A stretch of 64,000 bases of DNA from Clostridium sp. CF012 (lineage in GTDB: Bacteria > Bacillota > Clostridia > Clostridiales > Clostridiaceae): NCBI RefSeq assembly GCF_018861755.1, contig NZ_JAHLEF010000001.1:460773-524772 (forward strand). The letters run 5' to 3'. Positions 55,232 to 64,000 of this stretch are shown piece by piece. Each line of letters begins with the position of its first letter. Within the stretch, counting starts at the first letter, position 1. A program made the translations under genes and the position numbers. The notes below the pieces were generated by a model. That model did not search any database, had not been told where the DNA came from, and saw nothing but the letters and a program-made list of their open reading frames with translations.

Positions 55232-57085
55232 TTATTTTTTTTCATCTTCTTCTACTTTGAAATCAGCATCTACTACGTTGTCATCATGCGCTGCATTTCC
55301 GCCCATGTCGCCAGCTCCTTGATCTTGTGCTCCTTGTTCTTGCTGTGCTGCCTCTGCTTGGTATATTTTTGTAGTTACAGCATAGAAAGCTTCAGTTAAC
55401 TCTTCCGTAGATTTCTTTATAGCTTCTATATCTTCGCCATCTTTAACTTTTTTAAGAGCTTCAAGTTTTGCTTCAATATCTTTTTTATCTTCCTGCGAAA
55501 CTTTTTCTCCAAGGTCAGTTAAGCTTTTTTCAGTTTGGTATACTAACTGCTCTGCGTTGTTTTTAGTCTCAATTGCTTCTTTTCTAGCTTTATCTTCTTC
55601 AGCAAATTTCTCTGCCTCTTTTACTGCTGCGTCAATTTCAGAATCACTTAAATTAGTTGATGCTGTAATTGTTATTTTAGCTTCTTTTCCTGTTCCTTTA
55701 TCTTTAGCTGATACATTAACTATACCATTAGCATCTATATCAAAAGTAACCTCTATTTGTGGAATTCCTCTTGGTGCTGCTGCTATTCCAGAAAGAGTAA
55801 CTCTTCCTAGTGACTTATTTCCTGCAGCCATTTGTCTTTCACCTTGGACAATGTTAATTTCAACTGATGTTTGGCCATCTGCAGCTGTTGAGAATACTTG
55901 ACTCTTTTTAGCAGGAATCGTAGTATTTCTTTCAATTAAAGGAGTAGCTATTCCACCTAGTGTTTCAATTCCTAGTGTTAATGGAGTTACGTCAAGAAGT
56001 AACACATCTTTAACTTCTCCACTTAATACTCCCGCCTGAACTGCTGCACCAAGAGCAACACATTCATCAGGATTTACTCCCTTTGAAGGTTCTTTTCCTG
56101 TAAAGTTTTTAACTGCATCTACAACTGCTGGTGTTCTTGTTGAACCACCTACAAGCACAACTTTATCTATTTCACTCAATGATAACCCTGCATCTGCAAG
56201 AGCTTTTTTCATTGGCTCTATTGTAGCATCAACTAAATCGTGAGTTAATTCATTAAATTTAGCTCTTGTTAAATTCATCTCTATATGCTTTGGACCTGTA
56301 GCATCTGCAGTAATAAATGGCAGATTAATTGTTGTTTGCATTGATGATGATAATTCAATTTTAGCTTTTTCAGCAGCTTCTTTTAATCTTTGAAGTGCCA
56401 TTTTGTCATTTCTTAAATCTATTCCATTATCTGCTTTAAAAGTTTCAGCTATATAATTTACTACCTTTTGGTCAAAGTCATCTCCACCAAGTTTAGTATT
56501 ACCATTAGTTGATTTAACTTCGAATAGTCCATCACCAAGTTCTAATATAGATACGTCAAATGTACCGCCACCTAAATCATATACTAATATTTTCTGATTA
56601 ACATCCATCTTATCTAAACCATAAGCAAGGGCTGCTGCAGTTGGCTCATTTATTATTCTCTTAACCTCAAGTCCAGCTATTTTTCCTGCGTCTTTTGTTG
56701 CTTGTCTTTGACTATCATTGAAATATGCTGGTACAGTTATTACGGCTTCAGTAACTGCTTCTCCTAAATAAGCTTCTGCATCAGCTTTGATTTTTTGAAG
56801 AATATAAGCTGAAATTTCTTGTGGTGTATGTGATTTTCCATCAACATTTATTTTATGATCTGTACCCATTTCTCTTTTAATTGACATTATTGTTCTATCT
56901 GGATTTGTAATTGCTTGCCTTTTAGCTACTTGGCCTACTAGTCTTTCTCCGTTAGCTTGAAATGAAACTACAGATGGTGTAGTTCTTGCACCTTCTGAGT
57001 TAGAGATCACCACTGGTTCTCCACCCTCCATAACTGCTACACATGAATTTGTTGTACCTAAATCTATTCCTATAATTTTTCCCAT
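55232..57085 (-). CDS. dnaK: Chaperone DnaK (Hsp70)
   Basis: 617 residues. Nucleotide-binding domain with [13 protein letters not shown] at 6-18, [19 protein letters not shown] near 165 and [12 protein letters not shown] near 309; linker [19 protein letters not shown] near 357-376; substrate-binding domain and a glycine-rich, acidic C-terminus ([17 protein letters not shown]) of Gram-positive type. AAGGAGG before ATG. Full length. Confidence 0.98.
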   Translation of the reverse strand: MGKIIGIDLGTTNSCVAVMEGGEPVVISNSEGARTTPSVVSFQANGERLVGQVAKRQAITNPDRTIMSIKREMGTDHKINVDGKSHTPQEISAYILQKIKADAEAYLGEAVTEAVITVPAYFNDSQRQATKDAGKIAGLEVKRIINEPTAAALAYGLDKMDVNQKILVYDLGGGTFDVSILELGDGLFEVKSTNGNTKLGGDDFDQKVVNYIAETFKADNGIDLRNDKMALQRLKEAAEKAKIELSSSMQTTINLPFITADATGPKHIEMNLTRAKFNELTHDLVDATIEPMKKALADAGLSLSEIDKVVLVGGSTRTPAVVDAVKNFTGKEPSKGVNPDECVALGAAVQAGVLSGEVKDVLLLDVTPLTLGIETLGGIATPLIERNTTIPAKKSQVFSTAADGQTSVEINIVQGERQMAAGNKSLGRVTLSGIAAAPRGIPQIEVTFDIDANGIVNVSAKDKGTGKEAKITITASTNLSDSEIDAAVKEAEKFAEEDKARKEAIETKNNAEQLVYQTEKSLTDLGEKVSQEDKKDIEAKLEALKKVKDGEDIEAIKKSTEELTEAFYAVTTKIYQAEAAQQEQGAQDQGAGDMGGNAAHDDNVVDADFKVEEDEKK

Positions 57086-57153
57086 TATTATTTCCTCCTT
57101 GTATTCCTTTTAGTTTATAGCATTTTCACTGCTAGGTTTTTATAATAAAACTT

Positions 57154-57831
57154 TTAATTTGCAACTTTAACCATACTATGTCTTAATACTTTGTTTGCTC
57201 TTTTATATCCCTTTTGGAACACTTCAACTATTTCGTTAGCTCCATACTGTTCATCTTCAACATGCATAACTGCATTGTGAAAATTTGGATCAAACGCAGC
57301 ATCTGGAGATAGTTCTTCAACTCCTAGTTTAGTAAAAGCATCATTAAATTGTCTTACTGTCATTTCTACACCAGTTCTTAGATCCTCGCCACACCCTTCA
57401 ACAGAAAGTGCTCTTTCTAAGTTATCCAGCACCGGTAAAACTTCTTTTAAAACATCAGCGCAAGCATCAGTATATATGCCTTCTTTCTCTTTCGCTGTTC
57501 TTTTTCTAAAATTTTCATACTCAGCCATAGTTCTTAAAAATTTATCTTTAAAAGTAATAATCTCATTTTCGAGTTTCATATTCTCTTCTTGTAGTTTTTT
57601 TATTTTTTTACTCATATTTTTTTCTTCTTCACCTTCTAAAAGTTCTATAAACTCTTCCTCTTCTACTGTTTCAGTATCTTCTGGAGTTCCTTCTATAATA
57701 CCCTCAGTTTCTTCTGTATTACTTTGGTTCTCTTCAAGTTCAATTTCATCAACCGAGCTTGAATCCTCAAAGGGCATTGGTATTTTTTCTTCTTTTAAAA
57801 TCTTTTCGTTTTTACTGTTATTTGTATGCAC
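57154..57831 (-). CDS. grpE: Nucleotide exchange factor GrpE
   Basis: 225 residues, GTG start 9 bases after GGAGG. Long acidic N-terminus (about 75 residues, many E), coiled coil ENMKLENEIITFKDKFLRTM then AEYENFRKRTAKEKEG near 85-120, and the head PNFHNAVMHVEDEQYGANEI near 180. Releases ADP from DnaK and acts as thermosensor. Lies between hrcA and dnaK. Confidence 0.96.
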   Translation of the reverse strand: MHTNNSKNEKILKEEKIPMPFEDSSSVDEIELEENQSNTEETEGIIEGTPEDTETVEEEEFIELLEGEEEKNMSKKIKKLQEENMKLENEIITFKDKFLRTMAEYENFRKRTAKEKEGIYTDACADVLKEVLPVLDNLERALSVEGCGEDLRTGVEMTVRQFNDAFTKLGVEELSPDAAFDPNFHNAVMHVEDEQYGANEIVEVFQKGYKRANKVLRHSMVKVAN

Positions 57832-57881
57832 TCAACTATTCCTCCATTTCCGGCTCAAAGTAAATCTTTTAATTCAAATTT

Positions 57882-58928
57882 TTATCTATGATCGTCATAA
57901 ATTTGAGCTATATTATCATTTAATTCTTTAACTATTTCAGTTAACACGGATATAACTTTTCCATAGGGTATTCTTGTTGGTCCTATCACACCAATAGAAC
58001 CCAGGGGTGTTCCTGAGGCGCTATAAACCGCCGTTATGATACTGCATTCCCTAGCACACTCAACAAAATTTTCACCACCGATTTTTATTGTAATATTACC
58101 AGTAATGTCTTTCGCATTTAGTAAACTATTTATACTCTCTTTATTGTCAACTAAAATTAAAAACTCTCGTGCTTTATTAATATTGTTATATTCTGAGTAA
58201 TTAAATATATTTGCAGCACCCTGAATATATATTTCTGAAGTTTCCACCCCAGACAAACTATCATATAAAGCTGGAATAATACCATCAAAGATTTCTTCAT
58301 AAGAAGCTAAATTATTTTTTAAATTATTAATGACTTCTAAATTTATTTGTTCAATTGTAAGCTTCCCTAATCTAAAATTAAGTATCTGGGTGAGTTTTTC
58401 TATGGTAGCACTATTAATAGGTTTACTAATCTTAATAACATTGTTTTTGATTATGCCACTGTCTGTAATAATTACAAACAAGACACTGGCCGCATCTAGA
58501 TTCATTAGCTGAATATATTTTATACAACTCTTTTGAACAGAGGGTGCCTTAACTATAGATGTAAGATTTGTAAGATGCGAAAGCACCAGTGTTGCTTGCT
58601 TAACAATTTTATCAACCTCATATAGTGCAACATTAATAAGGTGATGTTTAATTATATATTGTTCCTCAGTAGATAATTCTGTTATTTGCATAAGTCTATC
58701 AACATATAATCTATAACCCTTATCTGATGGTTTTCTACCGGAGGAGGTATGGAGTTGTTCTATATATCCCATCTCTTCCAAGTCTGACATTTCATTTCTT
58801 ATAGTAGCTGAACTAATGCCTAAATCATACTTTTTAGCTATGGTTCTGGACCCCACAGGCTCACCATTATTTATATAGTCTGTAACTATAGCCTGAAGTA
58901 TTTTTATCTTTCTTTCATCCATTTCCAT
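57882..58928 (-). CDS. hrcA: Heat-inducible transcription repressor HrcA
   Basis: 348 residues from MEMDERKIKILQAIV, with AGAGGTG 5 bases upstream; the CIRCE operator covers the more upstream in-frame ATG. N-terminal winged helix with VGSRTIAKKYDLGISSATIR near 26-45 and LHTSSGRKPSDKGYRLYVD near 60-78; C-terminal GSIGVIGPTRIPYGKVISVL near 317. Represses this operon via CIRCE. Confidence 0.96.
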   Translation of the reverse strand: MEMDERKIKILQAIVTDYINNGEPVGSRTIAKKYDLGISSATIRNEMSDLEEMGYIEQLHTSSGRKPSDKGYRLYVDRLMQITELSTEEQYIIKHHLINVALYEVDKIVKQATLVLSHLTNLTSIVKAPSVQKSCIKYIQLMNLDAASVLFVIITDSGIIKNNVIKISKPINSATIEKLTQILNFRLGKLTIEQINLEVINNLKNNLASYEEIFDGIIPALYDSLSGVETSEIYIQGAANIFNYSEYNNINKAREFLILVDNKESINSLLNAKDITGNITIKIGGENFVECARECSIITAVYSASGTPLGSIGVIGPTRIPYGKVISVLTEIVKELNDNIAQIYDDHR

Positions 58929-58944
58929 ATTATCACCTCTTTTA

Positions 58945-58971
58945 TTAGCACTCACTACCATTGAGTGCTAA
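58945..58971. promoter_or_regulatory. CIRCE operator
   Basis: TTAGCACTC, nine bases, GAGTGCTAA: a perfect 9-9-9 CIRCE element 16 bases before the hrcA start. Binding site of HrcA. Confidence 0.98.
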
Positions 58972-58984
58972 CGAGTATGTATTA

Positions 58985-59013
58985 AAAGTATCATTTACTA
59001 TTGTATTTGTCAA
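58985..59013 (-). promoter_or_regulatory. Heat-shock operon promoter
   Basis: TTGACA and TACTTT with a 17-base spacer on the minus strand, just upstream of CIRCE. A sigma-A type; the -10 is weak. Rest of 59014-59205 has no gene. Confidence 0.65.
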
Positions 59014-59205
59014 TAACCCTCTATTTTCAATATAGCCATTTTATATTCATTATGCCAGTTTATATTTACTATGCTCCATTTATCTTTAATTTTCTAGTCA
59101 ACTTCATAAAAATTAAAACTACCTATTTCATATGGCCTTATAATTTTTTCATTTTTGATTTACAGTTCTACTATATGTAATAGTAATTAGTAAATGTATG
59201 TAGGG

Positions 59206-60330
59206 CTATGATATAAGAAATTCTGCCATAATTATATTAGATACTTCAATGCCTTCATGTGTTAAAAAAATATTATCATCATTTTCTACCATGAATCCAG
59301 TACTTGTATATTTACTTATTACAACCTCATAAACACTGTGTATATCAATATTAAACCTTTTTTGAAATTGACTTTTACTTATGCCTCTGGTCTTTCTAAG
59401 TCCCATGAACATAAACTCTTCCATGTCGTCATTAGTGGAATTTTTCTTTCTTTCTACTATTGCACTGCCCTGAAGATTTATTTTCTCCATATATGCTTCT
59501 ACATTTTCTTCATTCCTATACCTAAAACCATCGATATATGAATGAGAAGCAGAGCCACAACCAATATACTCGCCCATTTCCCAATATACCAAATTATGTC
59601 TACAGGGCATATTGTCTTTTGTAAAATTTGAAATTTCATATTGTAAATAACCCTTTTCTCTTAAATATACTATTGTTTCATGGTACATAGCTCTATCTAT
59701 TTCCTCATCAGGAAGGTTTAATGTACCCTGCTCAAATCTTTTATAAAAAGCAGTACCCTCTTCTACTATTAAACTATAACAAGATAAATGTTCTGGCTCA
59801 AGTTCAGTCACTTTTTTCAAAGTCTCTTTCCACTGCTCAAGTGTTTGACTCGGCAAACCAAACATTAAATCTACATTAATGTTATTAAATCCTAGCATTC
59901 TCGCCATTTCAAAGCTTTGCTTAAAATCGTAAACCGTATGGATTCTCCCAAGGCTTAAAAGCAAAGAATCTTGAAAGGCTTGAAGTCCAATACTAAGTCT
60001 ATTTACTCCCATTTTTTTAAAAAAGTTTAATTTTTCCATTGTAAAGGTTCCTGGATTCCCCTCCACTGTAAACTCTAAATCTTCGCTGGTATCTAATCTA
60101 TCAATACTTTTTCTTATAATTTCCCAGCCTGCCAAAGATAAATAGGTGGGAGTTCCCCCACCTATAAAAATAGTTTTTATTTTTTTATCTTTTATACTAC
60201 TTATTTCTTTTGCGAGAGCTGCGGCATAATGGAGCATATGTTCCTCTTTGCCTGCATAGGATGGAAAATCACAATATAAACACTTCTGCTTGCAAAAGGG
60301 AATATGTATATACAACGCCACATTCTTCAT
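59206..60330 (-). CDS. hemW: Radical SAM heme chaperone HemW
   Basis: 374 residues. YIHIPFCKQKCLYCDF at 7-22 gives the C13-x3-C17-x2-C20 cluster ligands; IFIGGGTPTYLS near 55, GLQAFQDSLLLSLGRIH near 115, and LMFGLPSQTLEQW near 157 follow. The cysteine after CDF seen in CPDH enzymes (HemN) is not present, so it is HemW, which inserts heme into respiratory proteins, rather than a coproporphyrinogen oxidase. Follows lepA by 21 bases, the standard lepA-hemW order upstream of hrcA. Confidence 0.93.
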   Translation of the reverse strand: MKNVALYIHIPFCKQKCLYCDFPSYAGKEEHMLHYAAALAKEISSIKDKKIKTIFIGGGTPTYLSLAGWEIIRKSIDRLDTSEDLEFTVEGNPGTFTMEKLNFFKKMGVNRLSIGLQAFQDSLLLSLGRIHTVYDFKQSFEMARMLGFNNINVDLMFGLPSQTLEQWKETLKKVTELEPEHLSCYSLIVEEGTAFYKRFEQGTLNLPDEEIDRAMYHETIVYLREKGYLQYEISNFTKDNMPCRHNLVYWEMGEYIGCGSASHSYIDGFRYRNEENVEAYMEKINLQGSAIVERKKNSTNDDMEEFMFMGLRKTRGISKSQFQKRFNIDIHSVYEVVISKYTSTGFMVENDDNIFLTHEGIEVSNIIMAEFLIS

Positions 60331-60351
60331 ATCTTACCCTCACCTTATTTT

Positions 60352-62157
60352 TTAATCTACTTTAAGTATAGCCATAAATGCTTCTTGTGGAACTTCTACA
60401 CTTCCAACTTGTCTCATTCTCTTTTTACCTTCTTTTTGTTTTTCTAATAATTTTCTCTTTCTTGAAATATCTCCGCCATAACATTTAGCTAACACATCTT
60501 TTCTCATTGCTTTTACCGTTTCTCGTGCAATTACCTTTGCGTTTATAGCTGCTTGTATTGGAATTTCAAACATTTGTCTTGGTATATGCTCTTTTAGTTT
60601 TTCACACATGACTCTTCCTCTATGGGAAGCTGTTTCTTCGGGAACAATCATAGAAAGAGCATCAACTTTTTCGCCTTTAAGCAAAATATCTAATTTTACA
60701 AGATTTGCCTTGATATATCCCTTTAATTCATAGTCAAAGGATGCATAGCCTTTTGTTCTTGATTTTAAGGCATCAAAAAAGTCATATACTATTTCATTAA
60801 GTGGCAATTCATAATTTACAACCACTCTAGTAGTTTCTATATAATTCATATCAAGATATACGCCCCTCTTTTGTTGGCATAACTCCATAACTGTTCCTAG
60901 GTATTCTGATGGGGTTATGATAGAAGCTTTAACTATTGGTTCTTCCATATAATTAATTTCTGTAGGCTCTGGAAGATTTGTAGGATTTGTTATCTCTACT
61001 AATTCTCCATTAGTTTTCATTACTTTATATATAACTGAAGGAGCTGTGGTAATAATATCTAAATTAAATTCTCTTTCTACTCTTTCTTGCACTATTTCCA
61101 TATGCAGAAGACCTAAGAATCCACATCTAAATCCAAAACCTAACGCAATAGACGTCTCTGGTTCAAAGCCTAAGGCTGCATCATTTAGCTGAAGTTTTTC
61201 TAGTGCTTCTTTTAATTCTCCATATCTGGCCCCATCTATAGGATAAATACCACTAAATACCATAGGTATCGCCGGTCTGTATCCCTTAAGTGCCTCTGTA
61301 GCTGGTCTTGCAGCCTCTGTTACTGTATCCCCAACTCGTGCATCCCTAACATTTTTAATAGAGGCAGTTATATACCCAACATCCCCAGCACTTAGTTCAG
61401 GTACAGGAAGATAATTTGGAACGAAAACTCCAACTTCTACTACATCATAGATCTTACTAGTATTCATTAGCTTAATCTTTGTTCCTTGTCTAATTTTACC
61501 ATCTCTAACTCTTACGTAGCATACAACACCTTTATAGCTATCATAGGAAGAATCAAAAATCAGTGCTTTAAGTGGAGCTTCCGCGTCACCACTCGGTGGT
61601 GATATCTTATTTACTACAGCTTCTAAAACATCCTCTATATTAAGTCCAGTCTTAGCTGAAATTAGAGGAGCATCCTGGGCCTCAATTCCTATTACGTCCT
61701 CAATTTCCTTCATAACCTCTTGTGGCCTTGCACTAGGTAGGTCTATTTTGTTAATAACCGGTGCAATATCAAGGTTATTATCTAAGGCAAGATAGCAGTT
61801 TGCCAGGGTCTGAGCTTGAATTCCTTGAGACGCATCAACCACAAGCACTGCTCCTTCACAAGCAGCCAAACTCCTTGAAACCTCATAGTTAAAATCTACA
61901 TGTCCTGGAGTATCTATCAAATTAAATGTGTATTCTTCTCCATTTTCCCTTTTATAAATTAACCTAGCTGGTTGAGATTTTATAGTAATACCTCTTTCTC
62001 TTTCTAGGTCCATAGTATCAAGTACCTGTTCTTCCATTTCTCTTTTAGTTAAAGTACCCGTCTTTTCGAGTAGCCTATCCGCAAGAGTAGATTTGCCGTG
62101 GTCTATATGTGCAACTATGGAAAAATTTCTTATGTATTTTTGTCTATCACTCTGCAT
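60352..62157 (-). CDS. lepA: Elongation factor 4 (LepA)
   Basis: 601 residues. G1 AHIDHGKST at 16-24, G2 region [11 protein letters not shown]3 DTPGHVDF near 78, G4 NKID near 132; domains II-III with [20 protein letters not shown] near 352, and the LepA-specific C-terminal domain ending [20 protein letters not shown] then [15 protein letters not shown]. Complete. Confidence 0.98.
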   Translation of the reverse strand: MQSDRQKYIRNFSIVAHIDHGKSTLADRLLEKTGTLTKREMEEQVLDTMDLERERGITIKSQPARLIYKRENGEEYTFNLIDTPGHVDFNYEVSRSLAACEGAVLVVDASQGIQAQTLANCYLALDNNLDIAPVINKIDLPSARPQEVMKEIEDVIGIEAQDAPLISAKTGLNIEDVLEAVVNKISPPSGDAEAPLKALIFDSSYDSYKGVVCYVRVRDGKIRQGTKIKLMNTSKIYDVVEVGVFVPNYLPVPELSAGDVGYITASIKNVRDARVGDTVTEAARPATEALKGYRPAIPMVFSGIYPIDGARYGELKEALEKLQLNDAALGFEPETSIALGFGFRCGFLGLLHMEIVQERVEREFNLDIITTAPSVIYKVMKTNGELVEITNPTNLPEPTEINYMEEPIVKASIITPSEYLGTVMELCQQKRGVYLDMNYIETTRVVVNYELPLNEIVYDFFDALKSRTKGYASFDYELKGYIKANLVKLDILLKGEKVDALSMIVPEETASHRGRVMCEKLKEHIPRQMFEIPIQAAINAKVIARETVKAMRKDVLAKCYGGDISRKRKLLEKQKEGKKRMRQVGSVEVPQEAFMAILKVD

Positions 62158-62393
62158 TAATTTTTACCCCCGTTATTGTATATGAATTAATCATCACTTC
62201 GCAAGTGTCGTTAAGTCATTCTCTTTAGCATAACCTAAATATATTTTATATTCCACTTTATATTATTGCCGCGTGGCACAAAATATATTAATTTTTATAA
62301 AACAACTTAAATTATATCATAAATGTCTAGAGCTTTGTCAACACAAAATACTCTTGCCTTACAATTTATTTAGCTTAAGGCACAATTATCTTA
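62158..62393. other. Short non-coding gap with a weak hairpin
   Basis: TTGCCTTA near 62353 and TAAGGCA ending 62380 form a 7-bp stem downstream of the small membrane protein gene on the minus strand; the following T run is short. A weak terminator before lepA. No gene seen. Confidence 0.4.
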
Positions 62394-62663
62394 TTATTTT
62401 GAAAAAATTCTATTATATATATCATCATATACTTTATTATATTTTTCTTTCATTTTATCAATAACTTTATTGTTTACATAAAAAACATAGTCCACAGTCT
62501 CTATTTTTAGATCAATTGGTTTTAATGTTAAGTCCATTGTGAACTTTGACTTTTTTCTCACATCTTTTGCCTTAGTAATATTAATTTCAGTGAATCCATA
62601 GATAAATATAAAAAAACAAAGAAAAATCACAAGAGTGTATTTACTTCTACCTTTTTTTCGCAT
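62394..62663 (-). CDS. Small secreted or membrane-anchored protein, unknown
   Basis: 89 residues with TAGGAGG before ATG. A basic start (MRKKGRSKYT) then LVIFLCFFIFIYGFT is a signal/anchor helix, and the remaining 65 residues are charged and predicted outside the membrane (FTMDLTLKPIDLKIETVDYV). No lipobox. Placed between spoIIP and lepA, so a sporulation role is possible; nothing in the sequence proves it. Confidence 0.65.
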   Translation of the reverse strand: MRKKGRSKYTLVIFLCFFIFIYGFTEINITKAKDVRKKSKFTMDLTLKPIDLKIETVDYVFYVNNKVIDKMKEKYNKVYDDIYNRIFSK

Positions 62664-62750
62664 AAAAAATGCCTCCTAGGGTTCTCACAGATAGATAACA
62701 ATTATTAATTATTATCTTCTCCTTACTAAGGATGCACTTTTTAAAATAAA

Positions 62751-63866
62751 CTATTCACTTTTTCCATTTAATTGCTCTGCAATTATTCTTGATAAATACT
62801 TACCAGTATTTTTTGCCTCTTCAATAGTATTATTGTTTGAGCCTACTTCAATTAGTACTGCATTATCGCTTCTATTCTGGTTATAGAAACCTATGCCGTA
62901 ATCATAGGTATAGATTTCTCTGGTTTCTAAAAGACCTGGAAATAGATTTTTCGATGTTCCTATCATGGAATCTATTAATTTCTTTTGCTTGGCATATCTA
63001 GGGTTTTTCTGTGTCACTACAAACATAAACTTGGCCACATTTTCACCATTTAATTTTGTAGTTACTGCCTTTTTACTATCTCTATGTAAATCTATAATTA
63101 ATTTAAAATCTCCATATTCCTTTATATACTTATCTAACGTAGCCCCAGCTTTTTTGTAGGCCCCATTATAATCTCCTTTGTCATTTACAGTCTTATCATG
63201 TATAACTGCAATTCCATAATTTTTTTCTAGTTCCTCCTCTATTATATCTCCTACTGCAGTTACATTTTTCGTTTGATCCAATGTACTGCTTGTATTAGAT
63301 TTATCCGTGTCTGAAGTGCTATAAGCCTCTGATGTGTGAGAATGATATATAATCACTTCCGGTTTAGCATTATTTAGAGTTTTTTTCAATTTAGGATTAT
63401 AAAGAGCTGCAACAACATTAGATTTTTCAGTTGTATCTTCGATCTTACTTATTTGTTTTTCGCCTAAATTAAAGGGGTTAAGAATAAATGTTTTTAAATT
63501 ATTCACTTCATTGCTCTCATTTTTTACATTTACATCAGCACTAATTTCATTTTTATTCAAATATGCAATTTCTTTTGTTATTATTGATATAGGATTTCGA
63601 ATGTCTATTCCTAAAAATGATAGTGTTTCGAATTCCATACTACTTTCATTGTTATCAGACTTCTGCTCATTGCTTGCGGACTTAATTACAGATAATGTAT
63701 TATCAATAGCCTTAACATAAAGGTAGTTTAGATATCTTCCTTCACTGTAGGCCACAACATTTCTAGGTAAAATGACTCCAAATAAAAAAATAATTAGTAA
63801 TGTGAAAACACTAAAAGCTATTCTCACATTACTATCTTTTTTAATAGTGTGTTTTGAAAAATTCAT
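62751..63866 (-). CDS. spoIIP: Stage II sporulation protein P
   Basis: 371 residues. N-terminal membrane helix (IAFSVFTLLIIFLFGVILPR) at 16-35; the amidase/endopeptidase domain has PEVIIYHSHTSEAYS near 173 (metal histidine), KLIIDLHRDSKKAVT near 256 and AVLIEVGSNNNTIEEAKNTG near 335 with the catalytic glutamate. With SpoIID and SpoIIM it degrades peptidoglycan during engulfment. GGGGGGA before ATG. The usual neighbour gpr would be upstream, outside the window. Confidence 0.95.
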   Translation of the reverse strand: MNFSKHTIKKDSNVRIAFSVFTLLIIFLFGVILPRNVVAYSEGRYLNYLYVKAIDNTLSVIKSASNEQKSDNNESSMEFETLSFLGIDIRNPISIITKEIAYLNKNEISADVNVKNESNEVNNLKTFILNPFNLGEKQISKIEDTTEKSNVVAALYNPKLKKTLNNAKPEVIIYHSHTSEAYSTSDTDKSNTSSTLDQTKNVTAVGDIIEEELEKNYGIAVIHDKTVNDKGDYNGAYKKAGATLDKYIKEYGDFKLIIDLHRDSKKAVTTKLNGENVAKFMFVVTQKNPRYAKQKKLIDSMIGTSKNLFPGLLETREIYTYDYGIGFYNQNRSDNAVLIEVGSNNNTIEEAKNTGKYLSRIIAEQLNGKSE

Positions 63867-63887
63867 TTTTATCCCCCCTGTTTTTAC

Positions 63888-63909
63888 AAGATAGTGTTAA
63901 CACTATCTT
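63888..63909. promoter_or_regulatory. 22-bp perfect palindrome upstream of spoIIP
   Basis: AAGATAGTGTT is followed immediately by its complement AACACTATCTT. It lies 22 bases before the spoIIP start. Could be an operator; no T run for a terminator. Confidence 0.55.
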
Positions 63910-63923
63910 TGTTTTATTTATAT

Positions 63924-63947
63924 AAATCCCTGCTTTAGCAAGGGTTT
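63924..63947. other. Hairpin upstream of spoIIP
   Basis: AAATCCCTGC and GCAAGGGTTT form a 10-bp stem with one mismatch and a TTTA loop. Possibly the terminator of the gene before spoIIP, which lies outside the window. Confidence 0.4.
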
Positions 63948-64000
63948 AAACTGTTTTTATAACAAAAAAACAATGACCCCCTCTTTTTGGTATAATTGTT

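Noticed and set aside
59206..60330. Oxygen-independent coproporphyrinogen oxidase (HemN)
   Set aside because: The cluster motif ends CDF without the further cysteine typical of HemN, and the gene follows lepA, both of which fit HemW.

Overview
The window reads as a chromosomal segment of a spore-forming, low-GC Firmicute, most likely Clostridium sensu stricto. The support is AT-rich DNA, strong AGGAGG-type ribosome sites, sporulation genes (spoIIP, yqfC, yqfD, a cotS-type kinase), a clostridial purE-C-F-M-N-H-D cluster, and the Firmicute gene order rpsU / yqfC-yqfD-pgpH-ybeY-dgkA-cdd-era-recO / ccpN-like / ppdK / dnaG-rpoD-trmK-nif3. Almost every gene is on the minus strand; the plus-strand genes are tauE, cotS and two regulators, hxlR-type and merR-type. 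I cannot name the species from sequence alone.

Layout. 1-6640 is accessory: a CarD-like regulator cut by the window edge, an unusually GC-rich uvrA, small unknown proteins, a YkgJ-type cysteine-cluster protein and a truncated serine recombinase that has landed in the terminator of rlmD. 6669-10737 holds a 23S rRNA methyltransferase, an RDD membrane protein, a TSUP permease, a zinc-ribbon protein, a Nudix hydrolase and a stand-alone ATP-cone protein. 10740-12607 is a gene-free island of mobile debris: a decayed IS1634-type element whose terminal inverted repeats can still be seen, several palindromic repeats, and a 222-nt nested hairpin with two identical pentaloops. 12608-24089 is de novo purine synthesis: purE-C-F-M-N-H-D behind a guanine riboswitch with a terminator, and purL as a separate unit just upstream. 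24318-26645 holds an alanine/glycine:cation symporter gene under a tandem glycine riboswitch, and the RNase P RNA gene.

26695-33333 is the nif3-trmK-PH protein-rpoD-dnaG-dgt stretch, followed by cotS on the other strand. 34664-38070 is an accessory zone. Two divergent regulator/enzyme pairs (PNPOx-type protein with HxlR; short-chain dehydrogenase with MerR) sit between repeated copies of the 3' end of ppdK. 38072-50022 continues the housekeeping block: ppdK, a CcpN-like HTH-CBS regulator, a DUF4342 protein, recO, era, cdd, a dgkA-PAP2 fusion, ybeY, pgpH, yqfD, yqfC, a broken yqeY and rpsU. 50253-58971 is hinT, mtaB, rsmE, prmA, dnaJ, dnaK, grpE, hrcA behind a CIRCE operator. 59206-63866 is hemW, lepA, a small membrane protein and spoIIP.

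I did not find a convincing new defence or biosynthetic system. The most interesting items are the repeated ppdK 3' ends bracketing regulator/enzyme cassettes, the twin-loop nested hairpin after purD, and the eroded yqeY.
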